A DNA stretch of 64,000 bases from Streptomyces lydicus. Its GTDB lineage: Bacteria; Actinomycetota; Actinomycetes; Streptomycetales; Streptomycetaceae. The translations under genes were made by a program, and so were the position numbers. Positions 35,451 to 47,114 of the stretch are shown here, piece after piece. The stretch spans positions 1 to 64,000 of the forward strand of contig NZ_JNZA01000022.1 of NCBI RefSeq assembly GCF_000717345.1, read 5' to 3'. Within the stretch, counting starts at the first letter, position 1; every line of letters starts with the position of its first letter. The notes under the pieces are model-generated. The model did not search any database and was not told the origin of the DNA. It was given only the letters and a program-made list of their open reading frames with translations.

Positions 35451-36374
35451 CTAGAACTCGATCCGCTCACGGCGCGCGAAGCGCATCGTGAGAACGGCGA
35501 ACAACAGCGTGACGACGAGCATGGCGACACCCATCGCCGCCGCATAGCCGAACTGGCTGTCGCGGAAAGCGGTTTGGTACAGCCGGAGCGGTACGACGTC
35601 GGTGGCGCCGTCCGGGCCGCCCATGTTGACCGACATGATCTGCACCAGTGCGAAGGCGTCCATCGCGATGATGCCCATATAGACCCAGCCCGTCTGCACG
35701 GTGTCCCACAGCAGCGGAAGGGTGATCCGGAAGAAGGTGTGCAGGCGGTTCGCGCCGTCCAGCAGGGACGCCTCGTAGATCTCCCGGGGAATGGAGGCCA
35801 TGGCGGCGGAGAAGAGCACGACGTAGAAGCCGACATTCGCCCAGACCATCACCACCATGATGCAGGCCAGGGCGATGCTGCGCTCACCGAGCCAGGAGCT
35901 CTGCAGCGAATCCAGACCGAGGGAGCCGAGCAGCGAGTTGAGCATGCCGTCGTGCGGGTCGGGATTGTAGATGTTGAACCAGATCACCGAGATGATGGTG
36001 ATCGAGATGACCTGCGGGAAGAAGTAGACGAATTTGTAGAAGGACGCCCCGCGGACGCCGGTGATGACCGCGCCGCGGCGGGCCCGTCCGCCGACGTTCA
36101 GCATGAAGGCGAAGAACAGCCCCAGCGCCAGGGTGGCGATCGGGACCAGCACCAGCATGATGACGTTGTGCTTGAGGGCGTTCCAGAACTCGTCGCTGTG
36201 GAGCAGCTTTCCGTAGTTGTCCAGACCGATGCTCTTGGCGGTGCCGCGCAGACCACTCCATTCCGTGGTCGAGATCTGGAATGCCTGGACGAACGGTGAG
36301 ATCACGAAGATCGCGTAGATCAGCAAAGGCAGGGCCAGGAACCCCACGATGAATCGGTACTTGCCGTGTCGCAT
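35451..36374 (-). CDS. ngcF: Sugar ABC transporter permease NgcF-like
   Basis: A 307-residue MalF-type permease with six hydrophobic helices, starting MRHGKYRFIVGFLALPLLIYAIFV. The EAA loop is IPREIYEASLLDGANRLHTFF then RITLPLL. ATG 36374 was preferred because the first helix begins soon after it and the extra upstream residues are not family-like; GGGGAG lies just upstream on the minus strand. It is separated from ngcG by 12 bases and from ngcE by 41, so the three form one operon. It forms the membrane channel with NgcG. Confidence 0.88.
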   Translation of the reverse strand: MRHGKYRFIVGFLALPLLIYAIFVISPFVQAFQISTTEWSGLRGTAKSIGLDNYGKLLHSDEFWNALKHNVIMLVLVPIATLALGLFFAFMLNVGGRARRGAVITGVRGASFYKFVYFFPQVISITIISVIWFNIYNPDPHDGMLNSLLGSLGLDSLQSSWLGERSIALACIMVVMVWANVGFYVVLFSAAMASIPREIYEASLLDGANRLHTFFRITLPLLWDTVQTGWVYMGIIAMDAFALVQIMSVNMGGPDGATDVVPLRLYQTAFRDSQFGYAAAMGVAMLVVTLLFAVLTMRFARRERIEF

Positions 36375-36415
36375 GGTGCTCCCCGGCCCTCCCTCGTCGA
36401 GCGGTGGCGGCTCGG

Positions 36416-37852
36416 TCAGCCCTCGCGGTGGAACTTGGTCACGGAGTCGTCCTTGGCGAATTCGTCCGCGTACTGCTGGGCCTTCTTGATCCACTCCGCG
36501 GCCTTCAGGTCACCGGTCAGCAGCTGACTGGTGAGTCCGCCCAGCTTCTCGTCCGTCAGCTTCGGGTACCACTCCTGCAACTGGATCATGAGCAGGTTCT
36601 GGCCACCCTCCTTGACGACCTTGGCGGCCGAGGAGAGACCGGGCGAGAGCTGCATTCCGTCGGTCGCGCCCTGCACGGAGGTGAGCGATTTGACCTTCGT
36701 CGCGAAATTCTGCGAGTGCTTCTTGGACAGCAGAATGCGCAGCATTTCCATTCCGCCGACCGGGTTCTTGCCGCCCTTGGCCACGATGAAGGGCTCGCTG
36801 GGCTCCGCGCGTACGGTGCCGTGCGGCATCTTGTCGCCGCTGCCGCCGTTGAACAGCGGGCCGACGGCCATGTCGAAGTCCTTGGGCGTGGTCGGCGCGG
36901 CCTCGTTCTCCACCCACGAGCCGTTGGGGATGAAGACGGCCTTGCCGCGGGTCCAGGCGGTCTGCGACTGAATGTGCGTCAGGCCCTGGCTGCCCTGGAG
37001 GAAGTAGCCCTTGGCGGCCAGTTCCTCATAGTGCTCGACGACCTGCTTGACCGCGTCGTTCGAGGTCCACGCCTTGGGTTCCAGATTGTCGATGGCGATC
37101 CACTTGTCGAGCCCGCCGATCTTGGCGATCTGCGAGAACAAATTGAAGTGGACGTAGTAGGGGTACTTGCCCGGGTAGGTCCAGGGCGCGACGCCCGCCT
37201 TCTTGATCTCGGCGCAGAGCTTGACCATGTCGTCCAGCGAGGCCGGGTACTCCCAGCCCTTGTCCTTCAGCAGCTTGTTGGAATACCAGGAGCCGTAGAC
37301 GGTGAACGCGTAGTAGAGAACGTCGAACGCGTCCTTGTGCTTGCCCTTTTCCAGGGTGCTGGGGTAGAGCGTGTCCCGGACCTTCTTCTTCGGGTCGTCC
37401 AGCGACGGCGCATCGAGGAGTGGCGTCAGGTCCTGCAACTGGCCCTGTGCGGACAGCTTGTTCATGTCCAGGTGATCGGCCCCGGAGTTGTCGATGAGGT
37501 CCGGGGGATTGCCGCCGGCGAAACGCGGCTGAAGCTTCGGGCCGACCTGCTGGGTACCGGTGTGCTTGACCGTGACGCCATAGGTCTTGTTGTAGTCGGC
37601 CTCGGCGTCCTTCGCGTACTGGTCCCCCAGTCCGCCCTTGAAGATGAACGCCTCCATCGCGACGCCCTTTTTCACACCGAGCGGGTTCTTCGCCGAGGTC
37701 GCGCCCTTGTTCTTGGTGCCGTTGTCCGCGTCCCCGCCGCCGCCTCCGGTGGCACACGCCGAGAGCGTTCCCATTGCCGGTACGGCGATGATGCCCAGGG
37801 CCGCGGCCCGCTTGACCAGATCACGACGGTTGAATTCTGAGGTGGATCCCAT
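36416..37852 (-). CDS. ngcE: Carbohydrate-binding lipoprotein NgcE-like
   Basis: A 478-residue extracellular solute-binding lipoprotein of the N-acetylglucosamine/chitobiose type. The N-terminus has a Tat-like NRRDLVKRAAALGIIA and the lipobox TLSAC. Mature segments match the NgcE group: GVAMEAFIFKGGLGDQY, PRFAGGNPPDLIDNSG, VLYYAFTVYGSWYSNKLL, KGKAVFIPNGSWVENE and MAVGPLFNGGS. ATG 37852 starts a normal signal sequence; the open frame to 37900 adds unrelated residues. It heads the ngcEFG operon. A promoter-like TTGCCC-N18-TATACC lies at 38070-38041 on the minus strand, leaving a leader of about 180 bases. Confidence 0.9.
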   Translation of the reverse strand: MGSTSEFNRRDLVKRAAALGIIAVPAMGTLSACATGGGGGDADNGTKNKGATSAKNPLGVKKGVAMEAFIFKGGLGDQYAKDAEADYNKTYGVTVKHTGTQQVGPKLQPRFAGGNPPDLIDNSGADHLDMNKLSAQGQLQDLTPLLDAPSLDDPKKKVRDTLYPSTLEKGKHKDAFDVLYYAFTVYGSWYSNKLLKDKGWEYPASLDDMVKLCAEIKKAGVAPWTYPGKYPYYVHFNLFSQIAKIGGLDKWIAIDNLEPKAWTSNDAVKQVVEHYEELAAKGYFLQGSQGLTHIQSQTAWTRGKAVFIPNGSWVENEAAPTTPKDFDMAVGPLFNGGSGDKMPHGTVRAEPSEPFIVAKGGKNPVGGMEMLRILLSKKHSQNFATKVKSLTSVQGATDGMQLSPGLSSAAKVVKEGGQNLLMIQLQEWYPKLTDEKLGGLTSQLLTGDLKAAEWIKKAQQYADEFAKDDSVTKFHREG

Positions 37853-38290
37853 GCTCAAGTCCTCGCCTTCTTCAGGACTCAGGCGGTGTACCGGAGCCAC
37901 CCCGGCACCGCGGGTCAGATGAAGCTGAGTTGTACGGGATGTGCACCGGGCGCGCTGGAGAAATGCGGCGGATTCACGCGTTCCGCATCTTCCCCCCGGT
38001 TCCCCGCGACCTGGGTCGTACGGCCGCTCGGACGCCGACAGGTATAGTCCACTTCCCGTAGCAGGGGCAAGATCGAATGCAGGGTTGGACGGCAGTCTTT
38101 CCCTAGTTGAGACCTCCCCGACATGCGGGGGATCTACCCGCCGTCACCCCGCCGGATCACCCGGGGACACGGCCGGCCCATCGATCGCAGCGACACCCTT
38201 GACACCAAAGTCCCCACCCCCCTTACTTATCTCTGTTTATCGTGGCGTCATTCAACTGACAACGATGTCAATCTGGTTGAGAGGGACCGC
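37853..38290. promoter_or_regulatory. Divergent promoter region between ngcE and the GH92 gene
   Basis: 438 bases without a gene. Toward ngcE: TTGCCC (38070-38065) and TATACC (38046-38041), then in the leader an inverted repeat ATGCGG (37963-37968) / CCGCAT (37983-37988). Toward the GH92 gene: TTGACA (38199-38204) with TACTTA (38224-38229) at 19-base spacing. A sequence matching the known DasR site was looked for and not found. Confidence 0.55.
38257..38270. promoter_or_regulatory. LacI-type operator overlapping the GH92 leader
   Basis: TGACAACGATGTCA has TGACA/TGTCA arms around ACGA, the general form of LacI-family operators at actinobacterial glycoside hydrolase genes. It lies 20 bases upstream of the GTG start and downstream of the putative promoter, a position suited to repression. 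No LacI gene is in the window. Confidence 0.6.
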
Positions 38291-41200
38291 GTGCGGCTCA
38301 GACACCGGCACAGTCCACTGCGGGGGATCACCCGCCCGGCCGCCCTCGTGGCGGCCGCTCTGCTCGTCCTCACCGCCCCCGGCCCGGCCCGGGCCGCCCC
38401 GCCCCAAAAGCCCTCCGGCGAGACGGAGTTCAGCTCCTCCTTCGAGTCCGGCGACCCGCGGCCGGACTGGACCGACACCGTCGAAACCGGCCCCGACGGC
38501 AGGCCGAAGACCTCCGGCGTCACCCCGGAAACCACCCCTGCGGCCCCGGGCATGACCACCCGGCCCGACACCGGTCCCGCCGACTCCCCCACCGCCAAGG
38601 CGCACGCGGGTTTCACCGGCGGCCACGCGCTGCGCTACGCCGGCACCCACACCGCGGGCGGCCGGGGCTACTCGTACAACAAGATCTTCGACGTCAACAC
38701 GCCGGTCACCGGGTCGACTTCGCTCTCGTACAAACTCTTTCCGGAGATGGCCAAAACCGATCTGGCCTATCCCGCGACGCACGTCGCCGTCGACCTCGCC
38801 TTCACCGACGGCACCTACCTCAGCGAGCTGCCGGCCGTGGACCAGCACGGCGCCCCGCTCACCCCGCAGGGCCAGGCCGCGTCGAAGACGCTGTACGTCA
38901 ACCAGTGGAACAACCGCGAGTCGCGGATCGGCGCGGTCGCGGCCGGCAAGACGATCGACCGGATCCTGCTCGCCTACGACGCACCCAAGGCCCCCGCGAC
39001 CGCACCGGCCTTCCGCGGCTGGCTCGATGACGTCACCATCGGCCCCAAGCCCCTGGAGAAGCCGCTCGCGCACCTCTCCGACTATGCCGTCACCACCCGC
39101 GGCACCCTCTCCAGCGGCGGTTTCTCGCGCGGCAACACCTTCCCCGCCACCGCCGTCCCCAACGGTTTCAACTTCTGGACCCCGGTGACCAACGCGGGCT
39201 CCGCCGACTGGCTCTACGAGTACGCGCGGAAGAACAACGCCGACAACCTCCCCACCCTCCAGGCGTTCAGCGCCAGCCATGAACCCAGCCCGTGGATGGG
39301 CGACCGGCAGACGTTCCAGGTCATGCCGTCCGTCGCGGACGGCACCCCGGACACCTCGCGCACCGGCCGGGCGCTGCCGTTCCACCACGCGAACGAGATC
39401 GCGAAGCCGCACTACTACGGCGTGACCTTCGACAACGGGCTCAAGACGGAGATCACCCCGACCGACCACGCCGCGCTGATGCGCTTCACCTTCCCCGGCG
39501 ACCGGGCGAGCCTGATCTTCGACAACGTCAACGACAAGGGCGGCCTGAGCCTCGACACCACGCGCGGCGTCGTCACCGGCTTCTCGGACGTCCGCAGCGG
39601 GCTGTCCGTCGGCGCCACCCGGCTCTTCGTCTACGGCGTCTTCGACGCGCCGGTCACCGGCGGCGGGGGCGGGGACGGGGAGGGGGTCACCGGCTACCTC
39701 CGCTTCAAGCCGGGCGCCGACCGCACGGTGACCATGCGGATCGCCACCTCGCTGATCAGCGTCGACCAGGCGAAGGCGAACCTCGCCCGGGAGATCCCGG
39801 CCGGGGCGACCTTCGCCGGCGTCGAGAAGCGGGCGCAGGCGCAGTGGGACGACCTGCTGGGACGGATCGAGGTGGAGGGCGCGAGCCGCGACCAGCTCAC
39901 CACCCTCTACTCCAACCTCTACCGGCTCTACCTCTACCCGAACTCCGGCTTCGAGAAGGTCGGTTCGCGCGGCCGCTACGCCAGCCCGTTCTCGCCGCAG
40001 ACCGGTGAGGACACCCCGACGCGGACCGGTTCGAAGATCGTCGACGGGGAGATCTACGTCAACAACGGCTTCTGGGACACCTACCGGACGACGTGGCCCG
40101 CCTATTCGCTGCTCACCCCGAAGCGGGCCGGGAAGATGGTCGACGGATTCGTCCAGCAGTACAAGGACGGCGGCTGGATCTCGCGTTGGTCGTCGCCCGG
40201 CTATGCGGACCTGATGACCGGTACGAGCTCCGATGTGGCCTTTGCCGACGCCTATGTCAAGGGTGTGCGCTTCGATGCGGAGGCGGCTTATGACGCGGCC
40301 GTCAAGAACGCCACCGTCGCCCCGCCGAACTCCGGTGTCGGCCGTAAGGGCATGACCACCTCCCCCTTCCTCGGCTATACCAGCACCGACACCCATGAGG
40401 GCATGTCATGGGCGCTGGAGGGCTATCTCAACGACTTCGGCATCGCCCGTATGGGCCAGGCACTGTACGAGAAGACCAAAAAGCCCCGTTACAAGGAGGA
40501 GTCGGCGTATTTCCTGGGCCGGGCCCAGAACTACGTCAAGCTCTTCGACGACAAGGTCGGCTTCTTCCAGGGCAAGGACGCCCGGGGCAACTGGCGCCTT
40601 TCCCCGGACCGGTTCGACCCGCGCGTCTGGGGCAACGACTACACCGAGACCAACGCCTGGACCTTCGCCTTCACCGCGCCGCAGGACACCCGCGGGCTGG
40701 CCAACCTCTACGGCGGCCGGGCCGGTCTGGCCAAGAAGCTGGACGCCTACTTCTCCACGCCGGAAACCGCCGCCAAGGAATTCGCCGGCTCCTACGGCGG
40801 TGTGATCCATGAAATGACCGAGGCGCGCGACACCCGTATGGGCATGTACGGGCACAGCAACCAGCCCTCGCACCACATCGCCTACACCTACGACGCGGCG
40901 GGGCAGCCCTGGAAGACCCAGGAGAAGGTCCGTGAGGCGCTCTCCCGGCTCTATCTCGGCAGCGAGATCGGCCAGGGCTATCCGGGCGACGAGGACAACG
41001 GCGAGATGTCCGCGTGGTACGTCTTCAGCTCGCTCGGCTTCTACCCGCTGGTGATGGGACAGGGTGAATACGCGGTCGGTTCACCGCTGTTCACGAAGGC
41101 CACCGTCCACCTGGAGAACGGCCGGGACCTCACCATCGAGGCGCCCCGCAACAGCGCGCGGAACATCTACGTCCAGGGGCTCCGGTTCAACGGAAAGCCG

Positions 41201-41692
41201 TGGAATTCCACCGCGCTGCCGCACCGGCTGCTGGCCGGCGGCGGCACCCTGGAATTCACCATGGGCCCCGAGCCGTCCGCCTGGGGCAGCGGCCCGGGCG
41301 CCGCCCCGACCTCGCTCACCAAGGACGACAAGGTGCCCACGCCGCCGGCCGATGTGTCCGACCCGGCCGCCGGGCCGCTCTTCGACAACACCTCGGACAC
41401 CTCTGCCGCGTTCACCACCGCCGCAGCCGACCTCTCCGGTCCCGCCCGGGTCGCGTCGTACACCCTGACCTCGGCCGACCGCGCCGCGTCCCCCGCCGCC
41501 TGGCGGCTGGAGGGTTCCGCCGACGGCCGGCACTGGCAGGAACTGGACCGCCGCTCCGGCGAGAAGTTCACCTGGGACCGGCAGACCCGGGTGTTCGGCA
41601 TCGCCCACCCCGGCCGGTACCGGCACTACCGCCTGGTGAGCGACGGCCCGTCGGGCACCCTGGCGGAGATCGAGCTGCTCGGAACGCCGTAA
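38291..41692 (+). CDS. Secreted GH92 family alpha-mannosidase
   Basis: A 1133-residue exported enzyme. After a signal peptide (residues 1-37, ending ARAAPP) come a sugar-binding-like beta domain to about 260, the GH92 catalytic region, and an F5/8-type beta-sandwich at the C-terminus (about 1010-1130). GH92 hallmarks include NNGFWDTYRTTWPAYSLLTP, FLGYTSTDTHEGMSWALEGY, YGHSNQPSHHIAYTYD and GYPGDEDNGEMSAWYVFSSLGFYP with the Asp/Glu pair used in calcium-dependent inverting hydrolysis of mannosides. GTG 38291 with GAGAGGGA upstream is preferred over the earlier ATG at 38123, which would bury the operator in coding sequence. It probably feeds mannose from fungal or plant glycoproteins. Confidence 0.92.
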   Translation: MRLRHRHSPLRGITRPAALVAAALLVLTAPGPARAAPPQKPSGETEFSSSFESGDPRPDWTDTVETGPDGRPKTSGVTPETTPAAPGMTTRPDTGPADSPTAKAHAGFTGGHALRYAGTHTAGGRGYSYNKIFDVNTPVTGSTSLSYKLFPEMAKTDLAYPATHVAVDLAFTDGTYLSELPAVDQHGAPLTPQGQAASKTLYVNQWNNRESRIGAVAAGKTIDRILLAYDAPKAPATAPAFRGWLDDVTIGPKPLEKPLAHLSDYAVTTRGTLSSGGFSRGNTFPATAVPNGFNFWTPVTNAGSADWLYEYARKNNADNLPTLQAFSASHEPSPWMGDRQTFQVMPSVADGTPDTSRTGRALPFHHANEIAKPHYYGVTFDNGLKTEITPTDHAALMRFTFPGDRASLIFDNVNDKGGLSLDTTRGVVTGFSDVRSGLSVGATRLFVYGVFDAPVTGGGGGDGEGVTGYLRFKPGADRTVTMRIATSLISVDQAKANLAREIPAGATFAGVEKRAQAQWDDLLGRIEVEGASRDQLTTLYSNLYRLYLYPNSGFEKVGSRGRYASPFSPQTGEDTPTRTGSKIVDGEIYVNNGFWDTYRTTWPAYSLLTPKRAGKMVDGFVQQYKDGGWISRWSSPGYADLMTGTSSDVAFADAYVKGVRFDAEAAYDAAVKNATVAPPNSGVGRKGMTTSPFLGYTSTDTHEGMSWALEGYLNDFGIARMGQALYEKTKKPRYKEESAYFLGRAQNYVKLFDDKVGFFQGKDARGNWRLSPDRFDPRVWGNDYTETNAWTFAFTAPQDTRGLANLYGGRAGLAKKLDAYFSTPETAAKEFAGSYGGVIHEMTEARDTRMGMYGHSNQPSHHIAYTYDAAGQPWKTQEKVREALSRLYLGSEIGQGYPGDEDNGEMSAWYVFSSLGFYPLVMGQGEYAVGSPLFTKATVHLENGRDLTIEAPRNSARNIYVQGLRFNGKPWNSTALPHRLLAGGGTLEFTMGPEPSAWGSGPGAAPTSLTKDDKVPTPPADVSDPAAGPLFDNTSDTSAAFTTAAADLSGPARVASYTLTSADRAASPAAWRLEGSADGRHWQELDRRSGEKFTWDRQTRVFGIAHPGRYRHYRLVSDGPSGTLAEIELLGTP

Positions 41693-41735
41693 ACCGATTG
41701 ACTGGTGGAGTTCCTGTGGAACTATTCAGCTGATC

Positions 41736-41768
41736 ACGTGACGCGTCCCCTATGGGGGCGCGTCACGT
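41736..41768 (+). terminator. Terminator of the GH92 gene
   Basis: ACGTGACGCGTCCCC pairs with GGGGCGCGTCACGT around TATG, with one bulged T, and is followed by the T-rich CTCTTGTCT. It lies upstream of the next secreted-protein gene. Confidence 0.75.
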
Positions 41769-41796
41769 CTCTTGTCTGAATACTGGGAGACATCAG

Positions 41797-42747
41797 GTGA
41801 TACTTCCCTTCGGCCGTCGGCGCGGACGCGTCCTTGCCCGCCTCACGGCCGTTGCGCTCGCCACGACATTGGCGGGTTCCGCCGCGGCCACCGCGCTGGC
41901 CGACAGCCCCACGCCGTCCGACGCCTCCCGCCTCGCGGCGGTGGCGACCCCCGACCGGGGCACGGCGGCGTCCGGAACGGTGTACAACACCCCGTTCTTC
42001 TTCGTCCTGGACGGCGTGGAGAGGGACGGCAGCCTCTTCATGTACGCGCCGGACCGCACGGGGGACTTCGGCCCCCGCGACAAGATCTTCGACGGCGACG
42101 ACATCGGGGACTTCAAGTACCTCAAGGCCGCGGCCCAGGTCGACAACGACAAGGACGGCTACGGCGACGCCACCTACTACTGGATGAACGACGGCAAGCT
42201 GTCGTTCACCTACACCGGCGCCGACGGCACGGTGAAGACCCGCCGGATCGGCGGCGGTTGGCAGATCTACTCCAAGGTCCTCTCCCCCGGCAACGTCGCG
42301 GGCGCCAAGGAGTCGGACATCCTCGCCGTCGACAAGGCGGGCGTGCTCTGGGTCTACCTGGCCCGTCCCGACGGCACGGTGACCCCGCGGGTGCGCGTCG
42401 GCGCCGGCTGGGGCGGCTACACCCAACTCGCCGGCCAGGGCGACCTCACCGGTGACGGCCGTGCCGACCTCGTGGCCAGGGACAAGGCCGGGGTGCTCTG
42501 GCTCTACAAGGGCACCGGCAACGCCACGACGCCGTTCGCCGCCCGCAAGAAGATCGGCGGCGGCTGGAACGGCTACAACTACCTGCACTCCAGCGGCGAT
42601 GTGAACCGTGACGGCATCGCCGATCTGCTGGCCCGCGCCGGCAACGGCACCCTGTACATCTACCGGGGCACCGGCAAGGAGTCCGCTCCGTACGCCAAGC
42701 CCGTCAAGGCGCACGGCTCGTTCGGCAGCTACCGCCTGATGTTCTGA
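41797..42747 (+). CDS. Secreted VCBS/FG-GAP repeat protein
   Basis: A 316-residue exported protein with a signal peptide (residues 1-35, LTAVALATTLAGSAAATALA). The mature part has beta-propeller-type repeats; two late ones read QGDLTGDGRADLVARDKAGVLWLYKG and SGDVNRDGIADLLARAGNGTLYIYRG, each with the Asp-rich calcium-binding loop of FG-GAP/VCBS units, and an aberrant one NVAGAKESDILAVDKAGVLWVYL. Such repeats occur in many secreted Streptomyces proteins, often beside glycosidases; no enzymatic domain is seen. GGGAGA at 41785-41790 sets GTG 41797. A role in adhesion or carbohydrate binding is inferred only. Confidence 0.82.
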   Translation: MILPFGRRRGRVLARLTAVALATTLAGSAAATALADSPTPSDASRLAAVATPDRGTAASGTVYNTPFFFVLDGVERDGSLFMYAPDRTGDFGPRDKIFDGDDIGDFKYLKAAAQVDNDKDGYGDATYYWMNDGKLSFTYTGADGTVKTRRIGGGWQIYSKVLSPGNVAGAKESDILAVDKAGVLWVYLARPDGTVTPRVRVGAGWGGYTQLAGQGDLTGDGRADLVARDKAGVLWLYKGTGNATTPFAARKKIGGGWNGYNYLHSSGDVNRDGIADLLARAGNGTLYIYRGTGKESAPYAKPVKAHGSFGSYRLMF

Positions 42748-42775
42748 CGGCGGGGCCGTCCGGCCACCGGTACGC

Positions 42776-42817
42776 GGACGGGCCGCACCCCCTCGGTCGA
42801 GGGAGTGCGGCCCGTCC
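42776..42817. terminator. Bidirectional terminator between convergent genes
   Basis: A 19-base stem (42776-42794 with 42799-42817) contains one mismatch and closes on the loop GGTC. Confidence 0.85.
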
Positions 42818-42834
42818 GGCGTCGCGGGGACGAC

Positions 42835-45637
<2,803 letters not shown>

Positions 45638-45692
45638 GTAACCCTTACCGCCGGACCGATGATGCAGCGCGGCTGCGGTGCGCCTCGGCAGA

Positions 45693-45710
45693 TATCTCGA
45701 TGTCGAGATA
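45693..45710. promoter_or_regulatory. Candidate TamR operator upstream of acnA
   Basis: TATCTCGA-TG-TCGAGATA is a perfect 18-base palindrome 141 bases before the acnA start. From memory, the MarR-family regulator TamR of S. coelicolor controls aconitase and binds palindromes of this TATCTCGA-N2-TCGAGATA type. Confidence 0.65.
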
Positions 45711-45796
45711 ACTCTAGTACATCGTCGCGGCCGGGTCATGCCCTGACTTCCCCGGTCAGGTCACACCCGGACTCCCGCGCCGCCCGCCCGGCCCGC

Positions 45797-46147
45797 TCAC
45801 CGGCCGCGCCGGACCCGCCGCGCCAGGCGCCGAAGCCCTCCCCGGCCGCGCCGGGGCGCCGGCAGCGGCCGCCGCCGGCCCGCGCCCGGACGGCCGGCCG
45901 GCCCGTCGCCCGGCCGCCAGTGATCGTCGGGCGACAGCAGCGGCGCCTTGCGTTCGGCTTGTGCCCGGATCTCGTGGTGGGACTCGTGCGCGGTCACCCG
46001 GAACGCCTCGTCGTACGCGGCCATGGCCGCCCCGATGCCGGCGCCGGCCGCCCCGCGCCGGCGCACGTACCTCGCCAGCCACGCCAGGCAGGCCAGCACC
46101 ACGACGAGGCCGCCGGCGAGGAGCAGCAGCGGTAAAAAAGCAGTCAT
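45797..46147 (-). CDS. Small conserved single-helix membrane protein
   Basis: A 116-residue protein with one N-terminal transmembrane helix (FLPLLLLAGGLVVVLACLAWLARYVRR) and an Arg/Pro/Gly-rich cytoplasmic tail. A middle block AAYDEAFRVTAHESHHEIRAQAERKAPLLSPDDHW looks conserved and is the only part with ordinary composition. Small proteins of this design are common near acnA in streptomycetes as far as I recall; their function is unknown. The start ATG 46147 sits close to the TAGGCT element on the minus strand, so the message may be leaderless. The last 50 residues are low-complexity and the exact stop context carries little support beyond reading frame. Confidence 0.65.
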   Translation of the reverse strand: MTAFLPLLLLAGGLVVVLACLAWLARYVRRRGAAGAGIGAAMAAYDEAFRVTAHESHHEIRAQAERKAPLLSPDDHWRPGDGPAGRPGAGRRRPLPAPRRGRGGLRRLARRVRRGR

Positions 46148-46193
46148 GCCCCCGAGCCTAGGCTGCGGTCCGGCCGGGTGGCCGGGCAGCGGG

Positions 46194-47078
46194 TCACCCG
46201 TCCAGGACGGCGAGATCCAGTCCCCGGAGGCGGGCGGGGTCGGCGATCACGTCATAGGCGGTGACCCGCCCGTCCTCGGTGGTGACGGTGAGCGCGAACA
46301 GCAGCCGGCCGTGCGGGGCCACGACCAGCCCCACGGTGCCGTCGACCAGCGCCGGTGCGGCGAACCGCGCGTTGCGGGCGAGCAGCACCGTCTCCTCGGC
46401 CACCGCCCGCGCCCCGCGGAGTTCGGCGGCCCCGCCCGCCCGCAGTGCGGCGGGATCGACCCGGCGTACGACGTCGGGGGCGAGCACCGCGAGCAGCTCG
46501 CCCAGATCGCCACCGCGGGCGGCGGCGAGGAACGCCTCGACGACCCTCCGCTGCCGGTTCAGCTCGGCGGCGGGCACCGCGGGGGTGCCCCGCACCTTGT
46601 GGCGGGCGCGGCTGGCGAGCTTCTTGGTGGTGACCGGCGTGCGCTCCACGATGGGGGCGATCCGGTCGAACGGCACCGCGAACAGGTCGTGCAGGACGAA
46701 CGCGACCCGCTCGGCCGGGGCCAGCGTGTCCAGGACCACCAGCAGCGCCCGGCCGACCGCGTCGACCAGGAACGCCTCGTGTTCGGGGTCGCTCCCGTCG
46801 CCGGCGTCCGGGGCCCGCTCCGGCAGCTCCTGCCCGGTCAGCTCCTCCCGTCGTGCGGTGCGGGCGCGCAGCATGTCGAGGCAGACCCGGGAGACGACGG
46901 TGGTCAGCCAGGCGGGCAGGTTGTCGACCCGGGCGTCGTCGGTGCGGGCGAGCCGCAGCCAGGTCTCCTGCACGGCGTCCTCCGCCTCGGTGGGCGAGCC
47001 GAGCATGCGGTAGGCGACGGCGCGCAGCCGGCTCCGCTGGGCCTCGAACCGTGCCGCGAGCCCCTGCTGCTCGTCCAT
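46194..47078 (-). CDS. ECF41 family RNA polymerase sigma factor with SnoaL-like C-terminal domain
   Basis: A 294-residue extracytoplasmic-function sigma factor. Region 2 spans ARFEAQRSRLRAVAYRMLGSPTEAEDAVQETWLRL and region 4 is AFVLHDLFAVPFDRIAPIVERTPVTTKKLASRARHKV. A SnoaL-like domain (about 170-294) follows, ending in DVIADPARLRGLDL, the equivalent of the NPDKL motif of ECF41 factors. Such factors lack an anti-sigma gene; the C-terminal domain itself controls activity. Upstream on the same strand is TGTCACC-N16-CGTC, matching the ECF41 promoter, so it probably drives its own transcription. It is divergent from an old yellow enzyme gene and has a close paralogue at 48330. Confidence 0.9.
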   Translation of the reverse strand: MDEQQGLAARFEAQRSRLRAVAYRMLGSPTEAEDAVQETWLRLARTDDARVDNLPAWLTTVVSRVCLDMLRARTARREELTGQELPERAPDAGDGSDPEHEAFLVDAVGRALLVVLDTLAPAERVAFVLHDLFAVPFDRIAPIVERTPVTTKKLASRARHKVRGTPAVPAAELNRQRRVVEAFLAAARGGDLGELLAVLAPDVVRRVDPAALRAGGAAELRGARAVAEETVLLARNARFAAPALVDGTVGLVVAPHGRLLFALTVTTEDGRVTAYDVIADPARLRGLDLAVLDG

Positions 47079-47114
47079 CGGTCACCTTTCCTCGTCGGGT
47101 TCCGTCGACTGCAT

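Noticed and set aside
37853..38290. DasR binding site before ngcE
   Set aside because: Expected from the aminosugar role, but no sequence close to ACTGGTCTAGACCACT was found.
38123..38290. Upstream ATG extension of the GH92 gene
   Set aside because: It would add residues before the signal peptide and place promoter and operator inside coding sequence; GTG 38291 has a ribosome site.
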